Assembly (NCBI GenBank): GCA_035578175.1
Contig: JAQMRL010000016.1
Coordinates: 4,572,721 to 4,636,720 of the forward strand
From: Catonia carolina
Lineage: Eukaryota > Arthropoda > Insecta > Hemiptera > Achilidae
Direction: 5' to 3'
DNA: 64,000 bases
Positions 23,291 through 35,900 of this stretch are shown one piece after another; the stretch's first letter is position 1, and each line of letters opens with the position of its first letter. Position numbers and translations under genes: made by a program. The notes under the pieces were generated by a model. It was not told the DNA's origin. It was given only the letters and a program-made list of their open reading frames with translations, and made no database searches.

Positions 23291-23734
23291 CTGTACTTGT
23301 AACTCAATAACTAATTCTTCAAAAATCACACAAAAATCAGTTACTTTTAATTTTTTTTTATTACATATGAACTATATATAGAAAATTTGCATTCAATACT
23401 GTAAAATAACCCTTCCATTTTTGTTAAATAAAACATAATTACCATAAATGGTAATTAACGAAAAAATACGATAAATTAGTTTTAAAAGTTTTATTTAACA
23501 AAAATGGAAGGGTTACTTACAGCATTTTTTTTAAATTAACATTATTTGCAATCATTTTTTTAAAAATTAACTATAAACAAATCTTTTGAATTTACAAATC
23601 CCAAGTTGAGGCTTCATTACCCTGAGTACCTCTCATTATATCAATTACTCATTTGTTAAAAGAGAAAATGACTATGTACAAAGATATTTACATTTTATAA
23701 TATGGAATACTTTTCACTATAATTTTATGTACAT

Positions 23735-24052
23735 TTAAACTCTTTCAGACAAGTCCAAAACATGGTAACATTTCAGGGGCCTAACGTCTTCTGCATTGTT
23801 TAGAAGATTTATGGCTAATTCGTTTTCGTGACTTTCAAGTCTTGCCTGATATTTTCTATTAAAATGCCTGACTTTGTCCATTACATCAGGAACGTTGCAA
23901 TAATGTTGTATTTCTACATTCCTTGCAAACCATGGCGCCCTTGTTATAGCCCGAAGAACCTTATTCTGAAACCTTTGAATTACCTTTATGTTACTTCTTT
24001 TGGTAGTTCCCCAAAGTTGAACGCCGTACAACCAAACTGGTTTAAGTAACAT
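23735..24052 (-). pseudogene. Jockey-type LINE reverse transcriptase C-terminal fragment
   Basis: Reads LKPVWLYGVQLWGTTKRSN, then IQRFQNKVLRAITRAPWFAR, then LAINLLNNAEDVRPLK. This is the region just C-terminal to the polymerase domain in Jockey-clade elements. No polymerase motifs remain. Confidence 0.85.
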
Positions 24053-24145
24053 ACAGTATTGAATGCAAATTTTCCATATTTAGTTCATATGTAATAAAAA
24101 AATTAAAAATAACTGTAAAATTTAAATTGAATTCAATGAAATTTG

Positions 24146-24371
24146 TTGGTTGTTTAGGCCAACAGCCGAAAGGTTGGTCTGAACCTCTAGAGGTTTTACT
24201 AAGTAAAAACAAGGAGTGAGGTGGTTTACTATTGCCTTCCTCATTGAGTTGAAAGAGTATGCTTGCCATACTCAAAAGAGTAAGAGCATGCCAGGACCTC
24301 CGAAAAGCACCCACTTTCCACCCTGCAAATGACACATTCACTTCATTCACCACAGGGTCTGGGTGTATAGT
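24146..24371 (-). mobile_element. SINE-like family A, partial copy A6
   Basis: 3' half of the element in minus orientation, cut off after cacagggtctgg, just before the LINE insertion at 24388. Confidence 0.72.
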
Positions 24372-24387
24372 GAAAATTTTAGTACAA

Positions 24388-24660
24388 TCTTCTTCTTCTG
24401 CCTTTCAAGGATTAGGCATCTTGCCTGTTCCGAACCTCTCAAATCTGCCTATCTTTTTTTCGGGCGTCCTCGTTCTCTCCTGCCCTCTGGCTTATAGCCC
24501 AGTGTCTGCTTAAGTATCCTATCCTCCCGCATTCTGTTTACATGCTCTAACCACTGCATTCTGTTCCGGGATACCTTGTTGTTTATAGAGAAGATGTTGA
24601 ATTCTTTCCTTATCTCGGTATTCCTAAAACGATCTTCTCTACTACACCCATATGTATGTC
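24388..24660 (-). mobile_element. 5'-truncated RTE-like LINE with 16-base target duplication
   Basis: Flanked by GAAAATTTTAGTACAA at 24372-24387 and 24661-24676. On the minus strand it reads SREDRFRNTEIRKEFNIFSI, then SRNRMQWLEHVNRMREDRIL, then GYKPEGRRERGRPKKR, the tail of an RTE/CR1-type reverse transcriptase. It ends in a gaagaagaaga tail. Confidence 0.85.
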
Positions 24661-24719
24661 GAAAATTTTAGTACAAATTAAAAGTAAAATTTAAAATTCA
24701 AAATACTGATTTTATTATG

Positions 24720-24990
24720 TGATTTATAATGAATTAGAAATTGAGTAAAAAGTACAGCCCCCTCTTGTCTTAAATACGGCTGCCATCCGTCTCGGCATTC
24801 CTTGAATCAAGTTTTGGATTTCTTCTTAGTTGATTTTCTCCAATTCTTCTTTCGGCATATGACATAGCTGTTGAAGATTCACTGCATTACTTTGACAAAC
24901 TCTTTTTTAAAGCATAAATAAAACATGCTCAATAGAATTTAAGTCTGGGTTGTTACCTGGCCAGATCATACAGTTAATAGCTACTAAATC
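24720..24990 (-). pseudogene. Tc1 transposase C-terminal fragment (right)
   Basis: Reads WPGNNPDLNSIEHVLFML, stop, KRVCQSNAVNLQQL, then IQNLIQGMPRRMAAVFKTRG. It includes the NPDLNxIE motif with the last catalytic residue of a DD34E enzyme. In-frame stops. Confidence 0.8.
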
Positions 24991-25045
24991 AACATACTGT
25001 GAAACCATTTAAAACTTTTTAAAGTGATGTGTTAATTTTGTCCTC

Positions 25046-25570
25046 GATCGTTAATTCTTTAATGTTATATACAAAAGTTTATTCTTTAATTACAGAAAAC
25101 CAGAAAATGTAATTATCATCATCCTAAGTCTAACTTTACTCTTTTTTTCTACGGACAAAACATAATAACATAAAACTAACAAACCCCAATTGTTTTGCTT
25201 TACATTCATTCATAATTATTTATTTATTGCATCTGTGGAAGCTGAGTTGACAGCACTGCCCGCCATTGTCCCGCATTGCTCACCACAACACTCAGGACAA
25301 AATGGATATATCCACATCCATTTTTATTGAGTGAAAAAAGTGAAGAGAAAAATATCTGATGAAATTTGTGTGGATTCTGAGCCTTTAAAACAGTTTTCAA
25401 TCCATGAAAAAAAAATTTCTATAAAAAATATTCTTACCCCAACTCATAATTAAATGCGTCTGTGACATGAAACTAATCATGTTCATAAAGGGTTAAATGT
25501 AATTAAGAAAACAAAGAAACATACCTCAGTTCTTGATACTATCACCGACTGCCCCACAAAAATTAGCACC
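25046..25570. other. Intergenic sequence
   Basis: No gene or recognised family. Confidence 0.4.
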
Positions 25571-26060
25571 TGAAGACGGTCCTAGTACCTGCCTGCCGCA
25601 CGGAGCGCAGCTAGCAGTGCCTCCGCTCCACTATGAAGTGGACTTGCCGAAGGGGTATTTAAGGAGCTGCACTGACCCGCGAGAGACACTCTCAACTGGA
25701 AAAGAAAAAGAAAGAAGAGCTCCCAACCGAAGAAGCCCAGCCAAGAACGGACGCACCATCCCTGATCTACGCTACTGGTGGCGGACGCACATTCCAGCAC
25801 CTATCAGCCTTCACCAGCCAGACACTGCGAGGCTCTGAGGGCCACCACTGTCACACTGCAGTGGGGACCCGACTACCGTTGAGGGAAGGCTAGGCCTGAA
25901 CCCAGTAGCCGACCCATCACTCTTCGGACTCGCCGCTTCCAACCACCAACAACAGCCCTTTTCAGGGCCAACCACAAAACATACCCGGCCCTTTTCAGGG
26001 CCACCAAACTCACAAGCAAGGTTTCACCACATGTCCTCGGGCCCGATCGGCGACAATACA
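25571..26060 (+). mobile_element. Possible LTR and leader of an LTR retrotransposon
   Basis: A GC-rich block in AT-rich DNA. 25571-25860 begins TG and ends CA and has a TATTTAAG box at 25658. It is followed at 25862 by TGGGGACCCGACTACCG, which resembles a tRNA primer site of Ty3/gypsy type. A cccttttcagggcca direct repeat lies at 25957 and 25989. No target duplication or coding region is seen, so this is tentative. Confidence 0.35.
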
Positions 26061-26709
26061 AAATGTACTTTAAAAATAAATCACTTACCGGAAAAAAAAA
26101 CATTCCTTGTAATTCATTAGCAATTACAAGAAATTATACATTTTCACTATTGCCTGGTAGCATAAATTTAGTGATTCTTTGCTGTCGTAATGGTGAAAAC
26201 CTTGATGATGACACGATATTTCGCCACCGCCTCCTTAACATAACGTTCATATGTGTACTACATTTTTTTACGTACTACAATGCTAGTTCAAGTTGTTTTA
26301 CTGGTTCTGAACGTGAAATAAGCTGATCCATGCATGTTACATACATATTTCATCAGTCTCTTTTGGACCTTTGCAGAAGTCCGACATAATTATGGAAACT
26401 ACTTCTCGTTAACTACTTTCTCATTAAACTGAAGACTACTATCAGGTGACCACCAGTTGTTCATGTAAACTTCGTCTGAATTTTCAGCTAATGTCATTCC
26501 GATAATGCATGAGCAACATTACATTTTTCTACTTTAGGATTATTTGTTGATTATATACATTTTTCTGGAAAATCTGAAAACGTCTCAATCCTAATTAGTT
26601 TAAATTATTGTGTATTATATTATTATTGGTACATTATCATAATGGTCTTTCAAAATTCTTGCAAATTTTTAATTTAGCTAAATTTAAATTGTAATTAATC
26701 GTAGATCAT
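26061..26709. other. AT-rich 3' flank of Ptcd1
   Basis: No gene or repeat recognised. Confidence 0.4.
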
Positions 26710-26715
26710 TTTATT
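26710..26715 (-). terminator. AATAAA polyadenylation signal of Ptcd1
   Basis: AATAAA on the minus strand, 37 bases past the TAG stop (26754..26752). Confidence 0.7.
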
Positions 26716-26751
26716 TAATTTTTAAATTATGACTAAAATGGAAAACAAAAA

Positions 26752-26970
26752 CTACCGTTTTCTACCAGTATTCATGACAGCGATATCTTCAGGATCGTTA
26801 TGTTTTTGAAACTGAGCGTAAGGATGTAGGGGTGCTTCAGGTACTGCTTTTCTGCTCCATAATTTATAAAAGTGACAATAATTTCTGAACAAGTGCATAA
26901 ATTGTTCATCGTTAATTTTATCGATAAATTTTTTTTCTTCTTCACTTAAATCATGTAAATTTCCGTCTTC
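26752..26970 (-). CDS. Ptcd1: Ptcd1 exon i (last)
   Basis: 219 bases to TAG, acceptor gcttttcag. Encodes EDGNLHDLSEEEKKF, then NYCHFYKLWSRKAVPEA, ending NTGRKR. Confidence 0.92.
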   Translation of the reverse strand, partial: EDGNLHDLSEEEKKFIDKINDEQFMHLFRNYCHFYKLWSRKAVPEAPLHPYAQFQKHNDPEDIAVMNTGRKR

Positions 26971-29900
26971 CTGAAAAGCAAGAAAAAAACATGTTTCCGT
27001 ACGTTTTCACAATAATTATTGATATAGGTTCAATCTACCCAACCTTATTTACAAAAAAAGTTTAAGATTTCTCTTTGCTTTCATGATTCCAATTTTTTCT
27101 ACGAAAAATAATTATGAATTGTAAAGCGGACGCCAATTAAACTTGCCGATTTTCTGAAGTGCGCAGTACATTTATTTTGGTAATGGTGCACTCTGTTGCC
27201 TCAGCGAGTGGTGGGGTCAGTGTGATAAGAATCATGTCGCTCTCGCAACATTATGTATCAGCTGATCTGAAAACATTAGTCTGTAATGTGTTGAATGTGG
27301 TAAGCATTAATTGTTGTATACAAAGTTTACAACTAAATGTTTTCAACGTTGCTAATAGATGAAAATTTACAAAGTTCAGTGCCTGTGATTTGATAGGCAG
27401 TTCAGTACTAAAACACAAAATCTACGGAATGAATCCAAACTGTTCGCGCAGCTACACTGGCAAACTTATTTGTGGTCCACTCTACATAAATTTTAAAGTT
27501 CAGCAGAATTGTAAGCTTTCTTTGATTCGGCAACGATGTATATTACTACTAAGTTTATATTACAGCAAAATAGTACATAATAGTACTGAATGATTTCGGA
27601 ATTCAGAAGCTTTTTTCGCCAGAACAACATCATAGGGAAAACTCTGAATTCGCCCCTCCACGTGGTCCGGATGGATAGTCAGGAAAAGTTTGGCGACTCT
27701 CCTGATGAACTAAATCGAAATCAACCTTTCCAGTTAACAACTGGAATTGTAACTCGGGACATAAAAATCCCACAAATCGAGTATGACTACTCTGACAGTC
27801 AAACTACAAATTAAAAACGAAGGGAAAAGTGATCAGACAATTAAAACAGAACGTAGAATTGTTAGAACTTGCATTAATAAGAATTACAAAAAGGATGGTG
27901 TGTGGAGAATCCCCACTAATGAAACAGTGCATGAAGTCGTGGAACCGATTATCAGTCTAATGAAGAAGCCCAGAATTTCTTATTTCTTTCACATATTAAG
28001 AATGCCAGAGAATAGGTTATTAAAACAACTTATAACCAGAGGAATCAGTATGAAATCTGGTGGAAGATACATCTCAGCAATTAAAGAGGATCTTGACGAA
28101 GTTGGACTGAGGATTGAAGATGCGACAAATAAACCAAAGATAAGGGCGTTTCTAAATGCAAAATGTTTTAATGTGGACAAGGTGGCTAGAGTTGTGCAGG
28201 TAAATGACGAACAACGAAAAGCAAGATCTGAAAACATGAGGAGGTATTGGCAAAAACGACGAGCCAATGAAGTACATGAGAAGCGAACCAGAAAGTTGAC
28301 TAGAGTGATCCATTGAGGTCAAACAAGCTAAAGAAGAAGTACTATTACTATTACTACTATACTGTACTACTATACTAGTAGTGCATATAGTTGGGAGCAG
28401 ACTTGTTTGCTAGTGCGAGGGGGATGAAGTGGGAGGGGGCCTGCTACTACACTGGTCATTAGAAATGGTTTGTGAGTAATATTTTTAGAAGAGCGCGTAC
28501 TAATTTTATTATTACCACTACTAGGTTATAGGAGGAGGGGAATCGAACAAACAATCCTCCTCCACCCGAATTCCTTACGCTAGCAATCAGGTGAGCTCCC
28601 ATCTATATAGTTACTCGAGTCATGAGTTTGCCTTTGGTTTTAACGAAGAGTAAAGGGGGCGAAAGCACCAGTGTGCATGTGCGACTGCTTTGGTATCAGT
28701 TCGCCACCAAAACAACGTAAACTATACTTTGAGAACATACAGTACGTCGTGGAATGTTTTGTAGGTTAACTGTACAAATATAACTATTACCATAAACAGA
28801 AATTTCAGTTTCTCAAAAACATGGTTAACTGTTCACAGAGATGAACGAAATCTAATATGGAATGTAATAAAATGCTGTGAAGTTGAAGCTTAACAAAAAT
28901 TACCTTCCCGTGTCTCTTAAAAAAAAAGTCGTGAGTGAGCAGCTAACTATTGAGATGTTTCTCTTTCTACAATTCGAAATATGAATTAAAGACTGACAGC
29001 TTGGTTAATATTATAGATAAAAATAATATAGTTAACATGCGCTGTAGCTGCCACTACAATTTGAATTGTCATTTGTAGTGGACGACGACATTGATTTGCA
29101 ATTCATTTGTAAACTTGTTTTTATATATTTTGTTTTTTTTTTATATAACCACCGTTTACTTGAGTTGGTGATTATTTATTCCTAGTAGATGAGATATAAT
29201 TGTGTATTTTTATTAAGTGGAATAAAATAAATATATTATAATTTTTATATAAAGAAGGGAGTTAAAGAGAGAGAAGACGATAATTCTTCATCAAGAGTGT
29301 TTTTGACACTTGGTAAAAAAAGGAAACGGTTGTATCAATAAGAAAGTGATGCCGATATGTGAAACGTAATTACCGGTTTTGAAAGAAAGGCTAAATTTTA
29401 ATTGAAAACTTTGTACGTTAAGAAAAATTTAAAAGGAAATGGGGTTTAAGTGGAAAAAGTGTCAGTCACAACGAAGTATAATAATTGAAAGACAACATTT
29501 GGTTAACTAACGGTGCAATTGCTCGGCAGTAAAATACAGTGTTTCACTATTGAGGTAGGTAGCATTGTCAGATTTCTCTTCCCTTCACAAAAGGAATTCT
29601 CGTTGACTCACTATCAATAATATTATGTGTTAGATCTGAACACGAGGCGCCAAACTATAGAATAGTCTAGACCGGCGGTTCTCAACCTTTTATGGGGCAT
29701 CACCCCTTTGAGAAGGATGACTTACACCTATCGCCCCCTTCTCTTAGCATCATATACCTAATTTAATTTGAAGTAATGTGTTGATAAATAATAAAGTATG
29801 TTATTCTGTAAAAAAGATTTATTATTGTTCACAACAAATAATCAACCAAAGCAGTTGTGTCCAGAATTCTTCATCTCATGTATAGGAGCTCGACCATAAA

Positions 29901-32900
29901 AAATGTCAACAAAGAGTTTAGTTTGTTTGTAAAAACTAAACTATTTGTTTGTAAAAAAAAAAAAACATGTATCCGCAACAGTAAAGATTCTGCCCTGTAG
30001 TACAGTTTTATTTTTCTGTCTTTGAATACTCATCGCCCCCCACAAATTTATCGCCCCCCTGCGAACCCAAATAGCCCACCAGGGGGCGATCGCCCCCAGG
30101 TTGAGAACCACTGGTCTAGACTGTAGAATGCTGGCCTAAAGAGAGGTTACTACAGAAGGAAAAAGACAAAAGGGTAAACCCAGAATGAAGTGAATGGGTT
30201 TAGTTATGGATGAAAAGATGCAATGCCAAGAGAACAATGGAGGCCAGATCATTCAGCAGCGATAGAAAGTGGTGGAGAGGAATAACACGTATGATGATAG
30301 TAATACAAATGAGAGATGCAATTCTTCCTAACCCTTTAAATCCCATATTTTTTAACTATACACAAACAAATATGTGTACATTGTTTCATACACTTTACAG
30401 ACATTTAAGTGAAATAAAATCACTTTTAGACCTTCAGCCTTTTTTTTGATGGCATGACAAAAAAGTGTGACACATATGTCACATTGGGCTAGATGATATA
30501 GTTCCCAACAATATGAATAAGTAAAAATCATGTGCAGGCTTCCTAAACAATTTTCTCTTGCTTAGATTAGTAGCAAAGCATTATTTAATACTTAAAAAAC
30601 GTTACAATTCAAAAATATTGGTAAAATGGACAAAATCACTATTTACATTCTAAAAAATAAACTTGTATGTACGTTCAACGTACTCGAAGAAATGCTACTT
30701 TATTTTAGTAAATGAACACGAATATTTAAAACTAAATTTAAAAAGAAACTAATGGTCGCGTCCGTCGTGTAGTGGTTAGCATCTTACACTGCAAAGCGGA
30801 GGTCTCGGGTTCGATTCCTGGCTAGGGTACAGAAAATTATTACATTTCACATCCAGCGCTCTTTAATCAAAAGTAGTCACTCCAATGTGACTTCTATGCC
30901 ACACTGGGTAAGAAAGGGTCAAAGTCCCTCTCCTATTGGAGATCGGAAACAATTACCAAAGTGATCACTGCAGCACGGAACAGTTCTGTATAACTGCAAC
31001 CAAACCTTTTCCTCAGGTTCTTCAACCAGGATGCTCAACATCTGCCAGTAATATGTGATATTTACGACCTTTAATCACATGATCAAGATATTAAAGTTTT
31101 CCTTTTTTCACTTTCTCAACCAACTCATATTCTTTGCCCACTTCATTAAACACAACTCTGTTGTTTTGTCCCGAAATGCGCCACATCTTAAAAACCTGTA
31201 TCTTCTCTAAATGGATCTTTTTGAGTACCCCCACACTTCCATCCCATGCAACTGAACAGAGAAGACATAATATCACAGCATTCTTATTCTGAGTTCAATG
31301 CCAACATCCCGACTACGCAACAATTTCTTTAGCGACACAAATGACGATCTCGGAATTTCTATCCTTGATCTTTTTTTCTTATAACACAGGCTAGACCTAT
31401 GCAGGTGTTACAAAATAAGATAGGATAAGATTCATTGTATTTGTTTTTAGTAATTATAAATAAATACGTAAATAAATGTTTTTCCTAGATGCACTACAGA
31501 ATATTAAAATCTATACCTTGATGATATTAATTTTTTTTTATTTTTTAAATTCCTAATATGTGTACGTTGCAATCTGTTCAATTCAGAACAATAAGCAACC
31601 CGATGACCCAATCAGATGAGGATGACGTGTAAATGAGGTGTAGTCTTGTACACACCCAGGTCAACCACTCCTGAGAGAGTACAGTTAATTGAACCCCAAC
31701 CATCAAAGTACACCGGCAACCACTGTCTATTATTCAAATCCATATAAAAGTAACTACCTTTACTAGGATTTGAACCAGGAACCTTCGTCTCCGAAAATCA
31801 GCTGTTAAACAGCTGATTTTGGCGACGACTTTACCTCTAGACCAACCCGGTGGGTGATAATATTAATAAAAAAAAAAAAATATTTTACTTACTTTCAGTT
31901 GAATAAACTTTCCGACAGAGAAGTAAAACTGGTTCAAATAATTCATGAATTGCGGACTAGGTGTTACGCTTTCATCTAATATGGTTCGCATGATTTCCAT
32001 CACATAATCACAGTCCCAAGAGGTGGTCGCATTTCTTAACAATGCACCTAATATCTGGATATTCATCCTGCAAATCACACGAAAAATAAACAAACATTAA
32101 ACACATCATAATAAATCATAGATTCTCAAACTTTTTCGCCCACCGCAGACACCGGGAATCAAAAATAGTCTAGCGTCCCCAAAATGTTTAAACTTCACAT
32201 CAGTTAAAAATAATAATTGCCTAAATTATTTGATTAATAGGATAAGACTTGGAAAAAAATTGGTCATTATCATCATCTGTCAAGGATTAGGCTCAATAGC
32301 CATTTCCGACATCCATCTCTTTTTAGGTCTTCCCAAGCCCCGCTTCCCTCTCTAGGTTTATATTTCATGCTTGCAGTGGAAATCAGTGTGCTGGCGTGCA
32401 AAGCAAATGAGTAAAGAAAAGATAAGTAAACTCGGCGCTTATGACTACATTACATACTCTATATCCGGGTATAACCTTTCACTCCCCACAAAAATCTCAT
32501 TTCAGTATTTCAGTAGCCTGGATATGAGATTCATTCCTCTGTAATGACACCCATATGTTATGAGTGATACACCCATTGCTATATGGGTGCCCTATCTCGT
32601 TTTCTTTCCTATTGTCCTGCGAATAGAACTGCATACAGCGCTGAATTTTGCCAGTTTTTCACCCACATCCATCATCTTTGTCATAGGAAATCCTACATCC
32701 TGCAAAGAATCTGTATAATTTTTATTTTATACTACTCTGTTGTTGTTTAGGTGATCAGCCAAAAGGCTGGTTGTCCTCTAGAGGCTTTACCAAGCAAAAT
32801 GACGAGTGACGTGGTTTACAATCACCTTCCTCACAGAGTTAAAAAGGTACGCTTATCAGCATGCCAGGCCCTCTGAAAAGCACCTACTTTCCATGCTGGC

Positions 32901-35900
32901 AAAAAGATACCTTCACTTCATTCACCACAGGGTCTGGCTTTATTATGAAATAATGAAATTCATTACTCTGAGAGGAGATAACTGTGACTAGTTGATACCA
33001 TACTATTTCTATGCCGGCTAGTGTTTTGACCATTGTAGACATTACGGACACAGTGGGTGGTTGCGTCTACTGCCGCGAGATAGTGCAGACAGGAAACTTT
33101 TCACAGCTCTCGTGCGACTATGAGAGGGTAAGGAATACGGTGGACTTGGCTAGTTCAGGCAGTTGGTTCATTGAAGCAGTCAGTCAGTTCAGTATTAATC
33201 TTCTTCATGAGAGGATCGACAAGGAGAACACTCATCAATGAGTATGCGTTTTGGTCTCCACAATCGACCGCATCCCCTACCTTTTATTTTACCAGCAACT
33301 GCTCCTCCTCGAGGCAGCTGTATCAGGTGTCGCCTTCGTTGGCAACCACTCCTGTTCTTTAGGTAGCGGTGTAGATATACTTGCCTCATCAGTGGCCACT
33401 CCTAGCACAGGCAGCGGCAAAAGGTGTACACTACATCGGTGACTGCTCCTAGCTTCAGGCAGCGGTAACGACATGCTTACCAGCGGAAGAGTCGCTCCTC
33501 CCCAAGGCAGCAGTGAAGGTTATATCCAGTTCCTCCCTTTCAAAAAGCAGCTACGCTGCCAAATGCCCTGCCGCTCCAGTTGGAAGAAGAACGCCGCCTA
33601 ACTCAACTGACAAGAGCTACAGCCCACAAACATATGGCGCCCAATGTAGGGCTGCCTAACTCAACCGAGAGCTACAGCCTGCGCAACATAGTGTATTTTA
33701 CATCTCTACCTCTTCTGTTTGTAAATTGGCTGACCATATGACAAGAAACACAACTAATTTTTATAGCCCTGAAACTAGCAGATCGATGAAAATTATTTAA
33801 CACTCCATCTGCATGTTATGGGCAAAACAGCAAAGTACAAGACAAAATTCAGAAGTTTTAAATTCTCAGAGTTAACGCTTGCTATACCCTTAATTGTATT
33901 AAATGTAATATATGCTTCATTATAAATCATGTACACTATGTAAAATCTTTATTAACGCCTTAAAAATGTTTTCATACCATATACAAGACCATGAAACTCT
34001 TTCTTCGAATGGAAGAGGTAATTTAATTCGAATTAAGGAGAATTTTTCATGGGGATAAATTAAATATTCAAAGGAATAAAAGGTACATTACCTGAACCCG
34101 ATATCGTTCATATCAGATTTTAACTGTAATCCTTCTTCTAGAGTACAACAGGATAACGCCAAAACACCAAAAGTAACGATATCTGGACTAAGTCTGTGCT
34201 CTTGAATCGATCTTAGCACTTGCTGTCAACAATGAAAAGAAATACAATAAATTATTACTAATCTCAAAAATTCCTTATATGAGATGACACGTCTTATGGC
34301 ACATGGCAATTTTTTCTAAAGAAAAAGCACCCCAGAAGTCACATTCCGTGTTCACTTACCTTGGGGTTATCCTTCCTTATAAAGGTATCAAACCCACTTG
34401 GCTTTCGTAAGAAAACTAAGAAAAAAGATTGAATGACGCTATTTTCCATGATTTCTTGACTTCCGGTTTTGGGGCACTTCCAGTTCAACTCTTTAACGGC
34501 CAACCCATCAGCGTAGTGGTTAGCACAACTGGCTTCGGGCTAACTGGGTTCGATTCCCAGTCGGGTCTGGCAATTTTTCATCACTCATCTTTATTTATCA
34601 CCGTTCTCACTATCTGCATTAGTAGCAATTCCAAAAGAGTCATACGTAAAACAAAAAACTCCTTAAGAGGAACCGAATGACACTATTTTTATTTCTAAAT
34701 TCAGACTTTGATTTCTTGACTTCTGATTTTGGGTCACTTCAGATCGAAACCGGAACTTCAAACCCGATCCAAACCAACTAACTTTTTGTGTAGATTACGA
34801 ATCCAAAAACTGTTTGTTGCTATCTCTTGTAGTTTCTGATATCTAGATTTGACAGAAATATGGATGACATTGGAAAATGATAGATGGCAATTAAAAATTA
34901 CCACAAACGATGTTATCAACGACTAAAAAGGCGAGTAAAATTATACAAAAAACTAAATAAAAATCCATGTCCACATGTTCAATTCGTTGTAAGTTGCAAA
35001 CAATCAGAAACTTACCCTAGCATTTTTATAGTCGTTTCTCATGCTTCGTTTCTTGATAAGAAGATTAAAGAAATCGATATCAGGTTCAATTTTAAATTTT
35101 GAAAGATTGTTCAATAGACTCTGTCAATCAAAAAGAAAACAAACTATTTTAAATGTATACACAACAATTTTGTCTACACAATAAATAAGCATAAAATACT
35201 ATTATGCAAGTGCTGTACAATGTGATAAAATTCCCTTTACACGTTTTGTAAGTTTCGTTAATTAAAATAAAGTCACTTTGTCTGTAGTAATTTTGTTGTT
35301 TAGGTGACCAGCTGAAATTCTGGTTTGAACCACTAAAGGCTTTACTAAGCAACACCAGGAGTGAGGTGGTTTACCATCAACTTACTCACTGAGTGGAAAA
35401 GTATGCTTATCAGCATACCAGGCCCTCTGAAAATCATCTACTTTCCACCCTGCAAACGACACCTTCACTTCATTCACCACAGGGTCTGGCTGTATAATGA
35501 TGAAATTCAGTACTCTCAGAGGAGATAACTGTGATTAGTGTCTTTTACACCTCTACCTCTTCTGTTCTTAAATGCTTCAGTCATATAATTATCTGACTAT
35601 GTGATAAGAGAGAGAACTATTTTTTTGTACCTCTGGCACTAGCAGATCAAGTGCAAAAAATATAACACTCCAACTGCCTGTTATGGACAACTATAGTAAT
35701 GTTACCAAGGATAAAAAACAGTATCAGTGGTTATTTAATGAGTTAAAATTTTCTAGATTTCTGGGAAATGAAACCAAATTCACCAAGTAATTAGTGCACA
35801 TGGAAACTTTAAAAAATCTTGTTCATTTTCATTTAAATAAAATAGGGTTTTGGTAATATGACAGCAAACAATTACTAATTTTATGCAGCCAGGCAGTAAT

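Larger units (their letters stand above)
22928..25045. mobile_element. Tc1-like remnant T, loaded with insertions
   Basis: Inverted end motifs GGACAAAATTAACGCATCA (22933) and GATGTGTTAATTTTGTCC (25026). Two Tc1 C-terminal transposase pieces face each other inside (23190-23290 plus, 24990-24725 minus). A Jockey-like LINE, SINE A6 and an RTE-like LINE lie between. Confidence 0.55.

Noticed and set aside
30760..30831. Possible tRNA gene
   Set aside because: A and B boxes are good but the acceptor ends do not pair and the anticodon stem is poor. The same holds for 34500-34571 and 61591-61664; read as SINE heads.
33011..33474. Overlapping open frames on both strands with Ser/Arg-rich translations
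   Set aside because: They fall inside the LTR of a retrotransposon remnant, where imperfect ggcagcgg repeats keep several frames open.
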